Positions 18,382-29,067 of a stretch of 64,000 nt of DNA are shown here, one piece after another. The first letter of the stretch is position 1. Each line of letters begins with the position of its first letter. The position numbers and the translations under genes are program-made. This DNA comes from Odoribacter sp. AF15-53 (GTDB taxonomy: Bacteria; Bacteroidota; Bacteroidia; Bacteroidales; Marinifilaceae). Location of the stretch: the NCBI RefSeq assembly GCF_003479425.1, contig NZ_QUHC01000013.1, forward strand, positions 1-64,000, written 5' to 3'. The notes beneath the pieces are model-generated. The model ran no database searches. It had not been told where the DNA came from and saw only the letters and a list, made by a program, of their open reading frames with translations.

Positions 18382-21219
18382 ATGAGTTTGAAAAAATTGT
18401 TTTTTTTAAGCACGGTCATCTTTTTGATCGGGCACATGAACCTCTTTGCCCAATCTGAAAAGGTCAGCCTATCCGGAACGATACAAGATGCTAAGTCCGG
18501 GGAAACATTACCATTCGTAGTGGTCAATATCAAGGAATTAAACCAATGGACCACTTCAGACATTAACGGAAAATTCTCATTTAAAGACGTAAAAAAAGGC
18601 GAATACACGTTGACAGCCTCCTGCCTTGGTTACAAGGATTACGAAATGAAGATTAATTTGAATAAAAATATTGAAAAATACGTGCTAAAACTGGAAGAAC
18701 AAACTTTGGCTTTAAAAGAAGTAACGGTGACGGCTACCGCCGGCAATAAACTGAATAGTTCTTCCTCTATTAAAAAAGCGGCGCTGGAACACGTGCAGGC
18801 CTCCAGCATCGTGGATGTGATGCAATTGTTACCGGGATCATTAACCATCAACCCGAACCTCAATGACATCACGAAATTGACAATCCGCGACGTTACGGGA
18901 AAAGATGCGACCAACTCTTTCGGTACGGCCGTTATCGTGGACGGGGCTCGAATGTCAAACGATGCCAACATGCAAATGGCTTCCACGGCTTTATCCTCAC
19001 AGGGAATAAGCTCGTCGGCCGGAACAGGTATCGACGCTCGCCAGATCGCCGTGGATAACATCGAGTCGATCGAGGTAATCCGGGGTATCGCCTCGGCAGA
19101 ATACGGAGATTTAAACTCCGGGGCCGTAATCGTGAAGACGAAAGCAGGAAGGTCCCCGCTGGAAGTCCGCTTCAAAACAGACCCGAAAATCAAACAAGTT
19201 TACGCGGGTAAAGGATTTGCCCTAGGTGAAAACAAGGGATTCCTGAACATCGATGCCGATTACGTACAATCACAAAATGATATCCGTACCCCGGCAAAAT
19301 CCTACAACCGGTTGACAGCACAATTAGGATATTCTAACGTCTTTAATCCACAGGGAAGAGCATTCAGTTTCAACGCCAAATTAAAAGGATTGATGACGCT
19401 CGACAAACAAAAAAGTGATCCGGACAAACAATCCGAAGAAAAAACAAAGGCCGAGGAACAAGAAATCAACTTGAATATCTACGGGAACTGGATGGTGAAC
19501 AAGGCTTGGTTGACCAGTTTAAGATACACCGTGGCCGGGTCAATAGGCAAACAGTACAACTGGGATCACGATTTACACACCACCGTGGGTGCGGCAAATA
19601 CCACCGCCATGGAATCCGGGGAACACGTGGCGGGCTTCCTCCCCTACGAGTATTATAGTGACTTGAAGATCGAGGGGAAACCCGTTTATTTACAAGCCAA
19701 ATTAACGGCTAACATATCCGGGAAATACGGTATTTTCTACAATAACTTCATGCTAGGAGGTGAATGGAGCACGAAAGGAAACGAGGGAAAAGGAAAGAGT
19801 TTCGCCTTGGATTATCCCCCGACACAAAACGTACGCCCCCGCTCGTTCAAGGATATTCCTTATATTAATGAATACAGCGGATTCATTGAAGACAAGGTAA
19901 AAATCGAAATCGGCAAAAGATCGTTGGAACTCTCCGCGGGAAGCCGATTTACCAAGATTGACACCAAAGGAGCCGATTTTGACGTGATCGTGGACCCGCG
20001 TTTCAACGCTCGTTTCACGCTGATCGAAAACCGTTGGAATAAAAAAGGTTGGGAAAACCTAAGCATCCGTGTCGGTTGGGGTATTCAACACAAAATGCCG
20101 ACTCTGGCTTACCTGTACCCGGACCCCGCTTATATTGACAAGGCAAGTTTCACGTTCAAAGATGATGCTAACGATTACAGGCTATCCATGATCACCACGA
20201 ATGTTTTCGAGACGGACAACGACGCACTGAAAATCCCGAAAAGTAATAATTTCGAAGTCGGGGTTGACTTCAAGGTACTTAATATAAATGCCAGCTTGGC
20301 CTATTTCAAGGAAAAACTGACAAACGGGTATAACCAAGCCGGATACGCCATTCCGTATGAATACAGGGAATACAACTATAATGCCGGATTGACTCATCCT
20401 GAATACGTGAACGGGGAAGTCGTAGAAAACGGAAACCCGGTAGGCTATCGCACCTTAAAAACATTCGGCGTTTTCCAACGTCCGGATAACGGGATCACCA
20501 CCGACAAATGGGGTATTGAATACTCGTTTGATTTTGGAAAAATCGATGTGATTAAAACCTCCATTCTTCTGGACGGGGCCTATTTCCACACGAAAACGTT
20601 CGACAATAGTCTCAAAATGTTCCACGAGAGCAGATACATCGACAACGAGCCTTATCCTTACGTGGGCTTATTTGCAGGAGGAAATGCCGTGGGTAACGGG
20701 AATCTTTACCAACGTTTGAACACGAACTTGCGTCTGGTAACCCATATCCCCCAATTACGCCTGATCTTCACGCTGGGAGCACAATGCGTATGGATGGACA
20801 AACAGAAAGCTCTCTCCAAATATAAAGGACAATGCCTGGCTTACATGAAAGACGAGGACGGGAATATTGTCGAAGGCGATATCGAAAAAGACAAAACCTA
20901 TAATAAATACGTTAATCCGGTAGCCTACATGGACCGGGAGGGAGCAATCCACCCGTTCACGGAGACGGAAGCGAAAGATCCGGTTTTCCAACACATGATA
21001 AAAAGCGGTAAAGCCACTTATTTCGTGGAAGACTCTCTAGACCCGTATTTTATGCTCAATCTACGCATGACGAAAGAAATCGGGAAATACGCCTCTCTTT
21101 CTTTCTACGCGAACAATTTCACGAATGCCAAACCTTGGAGATATTATAAATCCAGCGGTTCTGACTTCAGAGTAAACAGTGACATCAGCTTTGGTGCCGA
21201 GATCAGCCTGAAATTTTAA
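18382..21219 (+). CDS. TonB-dependent outer membrane receptor
   Basis: A 945-residue protein: signal peptide ending in LFAQ (residues 1-24), CarboxypepD_reg-like domain (about 30-115, SGTIQDAKSGETLPFV), plug domain (TVTATAG, GTAVIVDGARMS, SIEVIRGIASAEYGDLNSGAVIV) and a long beta-barrel ending in F (ISLKF). It imports a ligand across the outer membrane using TonB energy. Neighbours (sigma, metal sensor, polyferredoxin) suggest a metal or metal chelate. It starts 27 bases after the small protein and 14 bases before the next gene. Confidence 0.9.
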   Translation: MSLKKLFFLSTVIFLIGHMNLFAQSEKVSLSGTIQDAKSGETLPFVVVNIKELNQWTTSDINGKFSFKDVKKGEYTLTASCLGYKDYEMKINLNKNIEKYVLKLEEQTLALKEVTVTATAGNKLNSSSSIKKAALEHVQASSIVDVMQLLPGSLTINPNLNDITKLTIRDVTGKDATNSFGTAVIVDGARMSNDANMQMASTALSSQGISSSAGTGIDARQIAVDNIESIEVIRGIASAEYGDLNSGAVIVKTKAGRSPLEVRFKTDPKIKQVYAGKGFALGENKGFLNIDADYVQSQNDIRTPAKSYNRLTAQLGYSNVFNPQGRAFSFNAKLKGLMTLDKQKSDPDKQSEEKTKAEEQEINLNIYGNWMVNKAWLTSLRYTVAGSIGKQYNWDHDLHTTVGAANTTAMESGEHVAGFLPYEYYSDLKIEGKPVYLQAKLTANISGKYGIFYNNFMLGGEWSTKGNEGKGKSFALDYPPTQNVRPRSFKDIPYINEYSGFIEDKVKIEIGKRSLELSAGSRFTKIDTKGADFDVIVDPRFNARFTLIENRWNKKGWENLSIRVGWGIQHKMPTLAYLYPDPAYIDKASFTFKDDANDYRLSMITTNVFETDNDALKIPKSNNFEVGVDFKVLNINASLAYFKEKLTNGYNQAGYAIPYEYREYNYNAGLTHPEYVNGEVVENGNPVGYRTLKTFGVFQRPDNGITTDKWGIEYSFDFGKIDVIKTSILLDGAYFHTKTFDNSLKMFHESRYIDNEPYPYVGLFAGGNAVGNGNLYQRLNTNLRLVTHIPQLRLIFTLGAQCVWMDKQKALSKYKGQCLAYMKDEDGNIVEGDIEKDKTYNKYVNPVAYMDREGAIHPFTETEAKDPVFQHMIKSGKATYFVEDSLDPYFMLNLRMTKEIGKYASLSFYANNFTNAKPWRYYKSSGSDFRVNSDISFGAEISLKF

Positions 21220-21233
21220 CGGATTAAAAAGAA

Positions 21234-22433
21234 ATGAAGATGAAAACGTATCATATATTTACCCTTCTGACCATCTTCCTTTTCACGGGATGTCTGAAAG
21301 AAGAAAAAATGAGCATCGGCGCCCGCATCAAGGTGAACATGCCGGAAGGTTTTGAAAGCACTAGCCCGGAAGGTATCGACGTGAAGTTATATAGCACGAC
21401 TTCCGGCCTGACCTACTCCAGTAAATGCGACGCATCCGGAATCGCTTCTTTTAACGTCGAATACGGATTCTATGAAGCCGTTGCCCAACACCGGGAAAAA
21501 GGTGACAACACGATCGACATCTTTAACGGGAGAATGGAACGTATCGCCTTGACCGAGAACTCAAAAGATCAGGAAACGTACACGATCGACCTGACTCACG
21601 CGAAGTTACAACAGTTAATCATCAAGGAAATCTATTACGGTTCGTGCAAGAAAGACGACGGGACAAACTATGCCGCCGGAAAAGACAGTTACATATCAAT
21701 CTATAACAATTCCGATGAGGTGGCTTACCTGGACAGTCTTTGTGTCGGTTGCGCAAATCCGGTAACAAGCGGTACCCCCAGTAATTTCACCAACCCGGAC
21801 GGAAGTTTATGGGATCGGATTCCGATATTCATGATGGCATGGCAATTCCCCGGAAACGGTCAGGATTACCCGCTACAACCGGGCAAAGAAGTGATTATAG
21901 CCCTCAATGCTATCAACCATTTGGAAATATCCTCCTTGTCCGTGGATCTTTCAAAGGCAGATTTCGCATTCTGGGATCCGATATTAACGTCTGCATCCGT
22001 ACCAGCTCCGGGAGTTCTACCGCTAAATATGTTCTGGCGAAATAACGGAACCGCATATACAATTAACACGACGGGACCTGCTATGTTAATTTTCAAAATC
22101 CCGACATCCGAGGCTATCAGTGCTCAGGCTTATGCCCAGAACCCGAACAACATCGAACAAGATCCGGTAAAACCTTCGGCCACGATGAAATACTTGATGA
22201 TCCACAAAGACTGGGTTGTTGACGGAGTTGAAGCAGTTATGAGTGCCAGCAAGGCCAACAAACGGATTCCCAATAGTGTCGACGCCGGATTCATTTATCT
22301 ACCGACAAACAACTTGGGTAATTCCATTTGCCGCAAGGTGGAAGAGGTCGTTGACGGCAGAACCGTATACACGGATTCGAACAATTCCAGTGAGGATTTC
22401 GAGGTTGTTCCGAATACATTTAAAAACAGATAG
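21234..22433 (+). CDS. DUF4876 lipoprotein, partner of TonB receptor
   Basis: A 399-residue protein with a lipoprotein signal (FLFTGCLKEE). The N-terminal 110 residues form a carboxypeptidase-regulatory-like beta domain; the rest matches DUF4876 (QLIIKEIYYGSCKKDDG, GKDSYISIYNNSDEVAYLDSL). DUF4876 proteins usually follow a TonB receptor, so it probably acts as a surface ligand-binding lipoprotein. A paired CVGC in the middle could bind metal. No direct evidence of ligand. Confidence 0.75.
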   Translation: MKMKTYHIFTLLTIFLFTGCLKEEKMSIGARIKVNMPEGFESTSPEGIDVKLYSTTSGLTYSSKCDASGIASFNVEYGFYEAVAQHREKGDNTIDIFNGRMERIALTENSKDQETYTIDLTHAKLQQLIIKEIYYGSCKKDDGTNYAAGKDSYISIYNNSDEVAYLDSLCVGCANPVTSGTPSNFTNPDGSLWDRIPIFMMAWQFPGNGQDYPLQPGKEVIIALNAINHLEISSLSVDLSKADFAFWDPILTSASVPAPGVLPLNMFWRNNGTAYTINTTGPAMLIFKIPTSEAISAQAYAQNPNNIEQDPVKPSATMKYLMIHKDWVVDGVEAVMSASKANKRIPNSVDAGFIYLPTNNLGNSICRKVEEVVDGRTVYTDSNNSSEDFEVVPNTFKNR

Positions 22434-22459
22434 ACTAACTGTATCCAAAAACGAAGATT

Positions 22460-24046
22460 ATGAGATTCAACAAAATATATACACTTGGTCTGGGCCTACT
22501 CATCGCCGGGATGTCGGCAGTAAATGCTCAAACCCAGGATAACGAAAAGATTTTTTACCGGATGGATCGCATCAAGGCGAATAATCCCTGGACAAAATCT
22601 TTAAACAGTGCCGGATTAATTTTCAATGAAAATCAGGATTTCTCCATCGTCGAACTTGATTTTCAATACGGGAAAGGGAATTTCAGAAACGTGAATGCCC
22701 CTACCGCGTTCAACAAGATCAACGCTCAAACCGAATCCTTCCGGAGACTGAACAGGGTATTTTTCTATGGTAAATTCAGTTTCGATTACACGAATCGTCT
22801 GAAAATGGGCTGGTGTAACGTGATCGACCCATACCGTTCTCCGATCTTCTTCGCGGACAGTATGCCGGGACGTCAAACCAAGGAAACCTATCACTTGGAA
22901 GGTGGTATCGGCTACATGCTGGGAAGCCGTTGGGCCATCGGTGCCAAAATTGACTACGTCAACGCCAGCAATGCCAAGAAGAAAGACGCCAGAAACAAAA
23001 ACACGTATATGAATTTGAAATTATACCCCGGAGTGATTTATCGTTCCAAGTTTCTGAATGCCGGGGTAAATTTCATTTACGAGAAAGAAACCGAAAATAT
23101 CGACATCAGAACGATCGGAACCGGGAGAACTCCCGAACTTCTTACCGTTGAAGGCCTGTGGTTTTACACCTCGGAGCAAGTAAGCGAAACCACGAGTATC
23201 ACGCGTGACATACGGGATGAAGCACTTGGAGGAGCCGCCCAGATTGAATTCTTCTCGGATCGTATCCGTTTCTTCAACCAATTCTCGATACTGGAAAAGA
23301 AACAGGAAATCTTCAAGGCTAATTATAATAAAGAACGCGGAGGTGAAATGAAGCAACGGGTGTATGACTACACCGGGGCCTTAAATATCAGTGGCGAGAA
23401 GTTCTGTCACTACATAAACCTGAAAGCCGATTTCTCAAGCATGCTGGGATATGAAAATATCCAGCAAAAAGAGATTATCAACCAGAACAGCACGTGGACA
23501 CAATACGGGAAAAAGAACAAATCCTTGATCGAAGCCACGACTGCCGACGTGAACTACAACCTATTCCGTAACCGTACGGCCTATAACAGCAGTTGGAACG
23601 CCCAGATCGGGGCCAAAGGTTTCTACGTGGAAAGGACTTACAGACTTTATCCTGCCAAGTACCAACAGACATTGAAAAACGTGGAAGGTTACCTTGCATT
23701 CACTAAAAACTTCCTGTTCAAAAAAGGGATGCTGGATTGCGGACTGAACGGGGCTTACACCATCGGGGGAGGCACCATGCTCAAAATGAAACTGGAAGCG
23801 GAAACAGGTCTGCCGAATCTGGATGCTTACTCGCAACGGAAAGATTTACTGGAACAGGAATTCGAGTACATCACATCCGACAAAATTGCCGGGGGAATCA
23901 ACGTTCGCTATACCTATTTCCTTGATAAAGCAAAAGGAATGAATTTATTCGCTATTGGCAACGTAAATTATAAAAAGTCAACCAGCGGCTTGTATGACGG
24001 CAAAGACTGGACCACGCTGCAAGCCACTATCGGACTGTCATTCTAG
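22460..24046 (+). CDS. DUF6850 outer membrane beta-barrel
   Basis: A 528-residue protein with a signal peptide (ending VNAQ) and regular amphipathic beta strands with aromatic girdle residues, ending in the barrel-like TIGLSF. The pattern fits DUF6850, found with DUF4876 and TonB receptors. It starts 26 bases after the previous gene. I infer an outer membrane channel or scaffold for the same uptake system; function is not established. Confidence 0.65.
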   Translation: MRFNKIYTLGLGLLIAGMSAVNAQTQDNEKIFYRMDRIKANNPWTKSLNSAGLIFNENQDFSIVELDFQYGKGNFRNVNAPTAFNKINAQTESFRRLNRVFFYGKFSFDYTNRLKMGWCNVIDPYRSPIFFADSMPGRQTKETYHLEGGIGYMLGSRWAIGAKIDYVNASNAKKKDARNKNTYMNLKLYPGVIYRSKFLNAGVNFIYEKETENIDIRTIGTGRTPELLTVEGLWFYTSEQVSETTSITRDIRDEALGGAAQIEFFSDRIRFFNQFSILEKKQEIFKANYNKERGGEMKQRVYDYTGALNISGEKFCHYINLKADFSSMLGYENIQQKEIINQNSTWTQYGKKNKSLIEATTADVNYNLFRNRTAYNSSWNAQIGAKGFYVERTYRLYPAKYQQTLKNVEGYLAFTKNFLFKKGMLDCGLNGAYTIGGGTMLKMKLEAETGLPNLDAYSQRKDLLEQEFEYITSDKIAGGINVRYTYFLDKAKGMNLFAIGNVNYKKSTSGLYDGKDWTTLQATIGLSF

Positions 24047-24076
24047 GGATCAAAAACAACAAATATAAAAAAAGAA

Positions 24077-26017
24077 ATGAGCAAGATTAAGAAAAATTTA
24101 TGGAGGCACGTGCTACAACTGGGTGTGATTGTAGTGATTGCCGGTTTCATCTTAAAAGTATTTTTCGGGGGAGCCCCTGCCGACGTGGAAGCCTACTGCC
24201 CGTTCGGGGGATTGCAATCTCTCGTGACTTACCTGAATTCAAACACGCTGGCATGTAGCATGTCGATCGTGCAGATCATGATGGGAGTCACGCTGGCAAT
24301 CGGGGTTATCCTGTTCAGCAAGCTATTCTGCGGCTACCTGTGTCCACTGGGAACAGTCACCGAATGGATGGCCGTGTTGCGCAAAAAGATGAAAATTAAC
24401 ATCAACATCACCACGGGATCAATTGCCGACAAGATCCTGAGAGCCGTTAAATATATCCTCCTGTTCTGGATATTCTACATGACGATCTCAAGCAGCGAAC
24501 TGTTCTGCAAGAATTTTGACCCGTATTACGCAATCGCCACCGGATTCAAAGGTGAACTTACCGCGTGGATGGCCGTGATTTCAATCGCCTGCCTCTTCTT
24601 GGGTAACTTGTTTATCAACATGTTCTGGTGTAAATACATCTGCCCGCTGGGAGCCTTGAGCAACGTGTTCAAATTTACCCTTACCTTTCTGGGATTATTG
24701 ATTCTTTCGCTGATCCTCGGATACTTTGGCCTACCGATGCAATGGTACTGGCTACTGGGGGCAAGCTGCGTGATCGGGTACATCTTCGAAATCGTTTACC
24801 ACGAAAGCAAAGTATTCCCATTGTTGCGCATCACCCGGGATGACGAAAAATGTAATCATTGCGGTTTGTGTAGCAAGAAATGCCCGCAACAGATTGACGT
24901 GGCTAACATGAAAGTTGTGAAAGACATCGACTGTACCTTGTGCGGCGAATGTATGGGTGCATGTAACAAGAACGCACTGCAAATAAACCGCAAACCGGCC
25001 TTCCGTTGGTTACCAGCCATTCTGGTCGTGGTTCTTTTCTTCGTCGGGATATGGATGGGTACGCACTGGGAACTTCCCACGATTGACGAGCGTTGGGGTG
25101 ATCCGGCTAAACTGGAAAACTTGGAATCCTTCGAACGAGACGGTATGAGAACCGTGAAATGTTTCGGTAGCTCCAAAGCATTTGCTGCCAGAATGAAGAA
25201 CGTTCCCGGCGTGTACGGAGTAACGACTTACGTGAACCGTTTTGCTGTTGTCGTGTATTACGACCCGTCGGAAACAAGCAAAGAAAAGGTAGAAAACGCC
25301 ATGTTTACCCCGGTAAAACGGAAATTGAACACACCGCCTGCCGGCATGGAACAATTGAAAGTGATAACCCTGGGTGTAGAAAAATTATTCGACCAGATGG
25401 ACGTGACCTTCCTAGGAAATATCATCCGTGAAAAAGAAGGATTCTACGGAATTCAAACCGAGTATGACTGTCCCGTGAAAGTGAAACTATTCATGGACAT
25501 CAACAAACCGATAGATAAAAAAGAATTGAGAAGTATCATCGAAACGCGTGAATTCGAAATGCCGGTACACGGTGGTGGGGTCAAGAAAATCGAATGTGAC
25601 TACGAACTGGTAAACATATCAGAAGAAGTAGACACGATCGGACGCCAGGAATTCTTGGAAATGATGTTCCCGAAAACGAAATCTCGTTTCCAGATCGCTC
25701 TCAAGAAATATGGAGAAGATGCAGCAACAGCCGTGTACGAAATGCCTTACCCAGGACTGGACAAACCGTTAGTACAACGTCAAGTGCCTTATCTGGGAAG
25801 TTTCCTTTCCACACAAGACGGTGTTATGGAATTCGCTACCGCACTGAACGGCGATATGCCGGTAATCCGCATCACGTATGTAAAAGATGTACTGGATGAT
25901 GATAAGATCTGGGAGATACTGCAAACCCCGAAATGGACAATCCATTATACAAACGGGACGACCAAAGAAATCGATGCAACCTTAACCTTTAAAACGCCGG
26001 GTAAAACCGTCGAGTAA
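24077..26017 (+). CDS. Membrane polyferredoxin (NapH/CcoG-like) with HMA-like C-terminal domains
   Basis: A 646-residue protein. Membrane part with CPFGG, CGYLCPLG, CKNFDP and CKYICPLG (NapH/RdxA-type). Two [4Fe-4S] clusters follow: CNHCGLCSKKCPQ and CTLCGECMGACN (about residues 256-300). The last 300 residues contain repeated ferredoxin-like folds resembling heavy-metal-associated domains (RTVKCFGSSKAFAARMKNVPG) but lacking CxxC. It should pass electrons across the inner membrane, perhaps to reduce the imported metal. Last gene of the sigma operon. The NapH-HMA fusion is notable. Confidence 0.8.
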   Translation: MSKIKKNLWRHVLQLGVIVVIAGFILKVFFGGAPADVEAYCPFGGLQSLVTYLNSNTLACSMSIVQIMMGVTLAIGVILFSKLFCGYLCPLGTVTEWMAVLRKKMKININITTGSIADKILRAVKYILLFWIFYMTISSSELFCKNFDPYYAIATGFKGELTAWMAVISIACLFLGNLFINMFWCKYICPLGALSNVFKFTLTFLGLLILSLILGYFGLPMQWYWLLGASCVIGYIFEIVYHESKVFPLLRITRDDEKCNHCGLCSKKCPQQIDVANMKVVKDIDCTLCGECMGACNKNALQINRKPAFRWLPAILVVVLFFVGIWMGTHWELPTIDERWGDPAKLENLESFERDGMRTVKCFGSSKAFAARMKNVPGVYGVTTYVNRFAVVVYYDPSETSKEKVENAMFTPVKRKLNTPPAGMEQLKVITLGVEKLFDQMDVTFLGNIIREKEGFYGIQTEYDCPVKVKLFMDINKPIDKKELRSIIETREFEMPVHGGGVKKIECDYELVNISEEVDTIGRQEFLEMMFPKTKSRFQIALKKYGEDAATAVYEMPYPGLDKPLVQRQVPYLGSFLSTQDGVMEFATALNGDMPVIRITYVKDVLDDDKIWEILQTPKWTIHYTNGTTKEIDATLTFKTPGKTVE

Positions 26018-26034
26018 GTATCCTCCCCGAGAGT

Positions 26035-26157
26035 GGGCAAAAGTCCACTTGTCGAACAACTACCACCCCTATCCCCTCCTACACAGGAGGGGAAGTAGTA
26101 ACCAACCCTCCCCCTTACACAGGGGGAGTCGGAGGGGGTAGTAAAGGACTTTTGCCC
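26035..26157. repeat. Nested palindromic intergenic element
   Basis: Outer arms GGGCAAAAGTCC (26035-26046) and GGACTTTTGCCC (26146-26157) are exact. Inside are two hairpins with near-identical loops: CCCCTCC/GGAGGGG (26073-26092) and CTCCCCC/GGGGGAG (26108-26128). It sits between an operon end and an M16 peptidase gene and looks like a dispersed repeat family; it may also end transcription. Confidence 0.7.
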
Positions 26158-26255
26158 CTCTCCTTTTCTTATTATCTTATTTCATATGTTGACAAAGTAA
26201 TTTAAAACAAGTTACTCTGTATAGCTTATGTCTATACAAATCGTAAATCACTACT

Positions 26256-29063
26256 ATGAAGAACATTATCTACACCATACTATTCATTCTGATTACCTGT
26301 TCTTTATCGGCACAGAATGCAGGTACGGATCAAACCATTCCGATGGATCCGAACATCCGGATCGGGAAATTGGATAACGGCCTGACCTACTATATCTGTC
26401 ATTCCGAGAACCCGAAAAACAGGGGCGAATTCTACATCGTCCACAACGTGGGGGCGATGCAGGAAGAAGATGATCAGAACGGGTTGGCGCACTTTCTGGA
26501 ACACATGGCCTTCAACGGGACGAAACACTTCCCCAAGAAAAGCATGTTGGAATACCTCGCCAGTATCGGGGTTCGCTTCGGGACAAACGTGAACGCATTC
26601 ACTTCCAGAAACGTGACCGCCTACAACATCTCGGAGGTCCCTCTCGCACGGGAAAGTATCATCGACACGGTATTGTTGATGCTTCACGACTGGTCAAGTT
26701 ACATCACCTGCGATTCGGCCGAAATCGAAGCGGAAAGAGGCGTCATCCGGGAAGAATGGAGAACCCGGGATATCCCTCGCATGCGCCTGTCGGAACAACT
26801 ATATCCCGTGATGTACAACCACTCGAAATACGCCGAGAGAAACGTGATCGGGGATATCAACATCATCATGAACTTCAAACGCCAGACTTTGCTGGATTTC
26901 TATCACAAATGGTACAGGCCCGATCTGCAAGCAGTCATCGTGGTCGGGGATTTTGACGTGGACCAGATGGAAAACAAGATCAAACAAACTATGTCATCCC
27001 TACCGAAAGCCCAAAACCCGGTACAAAAAGAAGAATACACGGTTCCCGACAACCAGAAACCCCTCGTGGGAATTTCTACCGACCCGGATGCGGGAGCCAT
27101 GGTCGTCAGACTGATGTACAAACTGAATGTTCCCGATCGGGCGGAAAAACAAAAGGTGAGCGCTTATAAAATCAACTTGGAAAGAAACATCATTTCCGAA
27201 TTGTTGAAAAAAAGGTTGATGGAAAAAGCCACGCAAGGAAACCCGTACATCCGACAAGGAGCCGCCAACTATTCGGATATCACGCCCAACAAGAAAATGT
27301 TATTCATGATGGGTGCCGTGAAAAACAACAAGGTCAATGAAGCGCTGAACGAACTGGCCATAGAGGTGGAAAGAATAAAAAAATACGGTTTCACGCCAGA
27401 AGAATTCGATGAAATCCGGTCGAACATGCTCAAATCGGTAAAACTTCAAATCATACAAGCGAAAAACCAGAAGAGTACCGACATCGTAAAATCCTGTCTG
27501 GATCATTTCACCACGGGAACCCCGATCGCACCGAATGATTTCTACGAACAAATGGCGATCTCCACGCTACAAAACCTGACGGTAGACGAACTCAACCGCA
27601 CGGCCCTCGATATATTTTCCGATGAAAATATCCTGATCACGATCCTCGGTCCCCGCAAAGACAACATTGTCTACCCGCAAGACGAGGAATTGATCGCCAC
27701 GGTTCAAAATGCAGGAAAGCTGGAAATCACGCCGTACGTCCACCGGGTACTGAAAGCCACCCGATTAATGACTCAAAAGCCACAAGCGGGAACCATCCGG
27801 GAAGAGAAGAAAAATGACATCGTGGGAACAGTTGAATGGACGCTTTCAAACGGGGCTAAAGTCATTGTCAAATCCTACCCGAGTAAGAAAGATATCATCG
27901 ACATCAAAGCTTACAGCAAAGGAGGCACCTCCATTCTACCGGATAACGAGCTGGCAAACGGGGCCATGGCCAACAACTTTTGTCGCCTCATGGGGGTAAA
28001 AGATTTCTCCCGGAGTGACTTGAAACAAATCAACGCGGGAAAAATCGTATCCATCAGCCCCGAAATCGGTGAATACTACGAAACATTAAGTGGTTACGCC
28101 GCCAGTCGGGATTTGGAAACACTCATGCAGATGATCTATCTCTACATCACCGCCCCCAACTTTGACAAACAGGAATTCAACCGCCAATTGGAAAAGATAA
28201 AAAGCACATTGACCAACCGCCAGGGACTTCCGAAAACCGAATACGACCGGGAAATTCGGGCGATCAAATACAATAACCACCCGAGAAAAGCGAGCATGAC
28301 ACTTGAAAAAGCGAACACGATCACGTTCGAGGGAGCTAAACAGATTTACGAAGAACGATTCGCCAATGCCGGGGACTTCACGTTTATCTTCACGGGCAAC
28401 ATCGACCTCGCGAACTTCAAACCGCTGGTTGAAACTTACCTTGCCTCGCTACCGACAACCGGGGTAAAACAAAATTACAAGGACAATCAAATACGTTATG
28501 CCAAAGGAAAAATCATAAAGCATATCGAGAAAGACTTGACCACGGATAAAGCTTCTATCAGCGTGCTTTACACGGCAAAACTTCCCTATTCCGCCGAAAA
28601 CAAAGTGCTTTCGGCAGCCTTCCGGTATATCTTGCGAGACAGATACATGAAATCTATCCGGGAAGAAAAGGGCGGGGCTTACAGCGTCAGTGTCAACGCC
28701 ACGGAGGAAGCATTACCGACCAACACGATAACGATAGAAGTCAATTTTGACACGGCTCCCACCATGGCCGACGAGATGTTGGAAATCGTCCAGAAAGAAG
28801 TTGATGACATTGCTAAAAACGGCCCGTCCCCCTTCGAACTGGAAAACGCACAACGCTATTTCAACAAGCTATACAAGACAGGAATTTCCTCCAATTCTTA
28901 CTGGACGGAAACCCTCACGGACTATTATCAATACGGGATTGACAATTTCACGAACTACGAAAAAATGATGAATGCCTTAACACCGTCAGATATTCGTAAA
29001 TTTGCCAAAACCGTGTTTGGACAAAAAAACAAAATGGAATTTGTATTATTACCAAAAAAATAA
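26256..29063 (+). CDS. M16 family zinc metallopeptidase, exported
   Basis: A 935-residue protein with a signal peptide (ending LSAQ). The inverted zinc motif HFLEH (H79, E82, H83) and the distal glutamate in ERGVIREEWR are present in the first half. The second half has the usual inactive M16 domain with the R/Y-type motif (FRYILRDRYMKSIREEKGGAYSV). The full two-domain length suggests a pitrilysin-like periplasmic protease degrading small peptides. The next gene, an S46 dipeptidyl peptidase, follows at once, giving a peptide-breakdown pair. Confidence 0.85.
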   Translation: MKNIIYTILFILITCSLSAQNAGTDQTIPMDPNIRIGKLDNGLTYYICHSENPKNRGEFYIVHNVGAMQEEDDQNGLAHFLEHMAFNGTKHFPKKSMLEYLASIGVRFGTNVNAFTSRNVTAYNISEVPLARESIIDTVLLMLHDWSSYITCDSAEIEAERGVIREEWRTRDIPRMRLSEQLYPVMYNHSKYAERNVIGDINIIMNFKRQTLLDFYHKWYRPDLQAVIVVGDFDVDQMENKIKQTMSSLPKAQNPVQKEEYTVPDNQKPLVGISTDPDAGAMVVRLMYKLNVPDRAEKQKVSAYKINLERNIISELLKKRLMEKATQGNPYIRQGAANYSDITPNKKMLFMMGAVKNNKVNEALNELAIEVERIKKYGFTPEEFDEIRSNMLKSVKLQIIQAKNQKSTDIVKSCLDHFTTGTPIAPNDFYEQMAISTLQNLTVDELNRTALDIFSDENILITILGPRKDNIVYPQDEELIATVQNAGKLEITPYVHRVLKATRLMTQKPQAGTIREEKKNDIVGTVEWTLSNGAKVIVKSYPSKKDIIDIKAYSKGGTSILPDNELANGAMANNFCRLMGVKDFSRSDLKQINAGKIVSISPEIGEYYETLSGYAASRDLETLMQMIYLYITAPNFDKQEFNRQLEKIKSTLTNRQGLPKTEYDREIRAIKYNNHPRKASMTLEKANTITFEGAKQIYEERFANAGDFTFIFTGNIDLANFKPLVETYLASLPTTGVKQNYKDNQIRYAKGKIIKHIEKDLTTDKASISVLYTAKLPYSAENKVLSAAFRYILRDRYMKSIREEKGGAYSVSVNATEEALPTNTITIEVNFDTAPTMADEMLEIVQKEVDDIAKNGPSPFELENAQRYFNKLYKTGISSNSYWTETLTDYYQYGIDNFTNYEKMMNALTPSDIRKFAKTVFGQKNKMEFVLLPKK

Positions 29064-29067
29064 CGGG

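Noticed and set aside
29002..29067. Longer N-terminus of the S46 peptidase
   Set aside because: Would lie inside the M16 gene and hide the signal peptide; ATG 29068 gives the family start.
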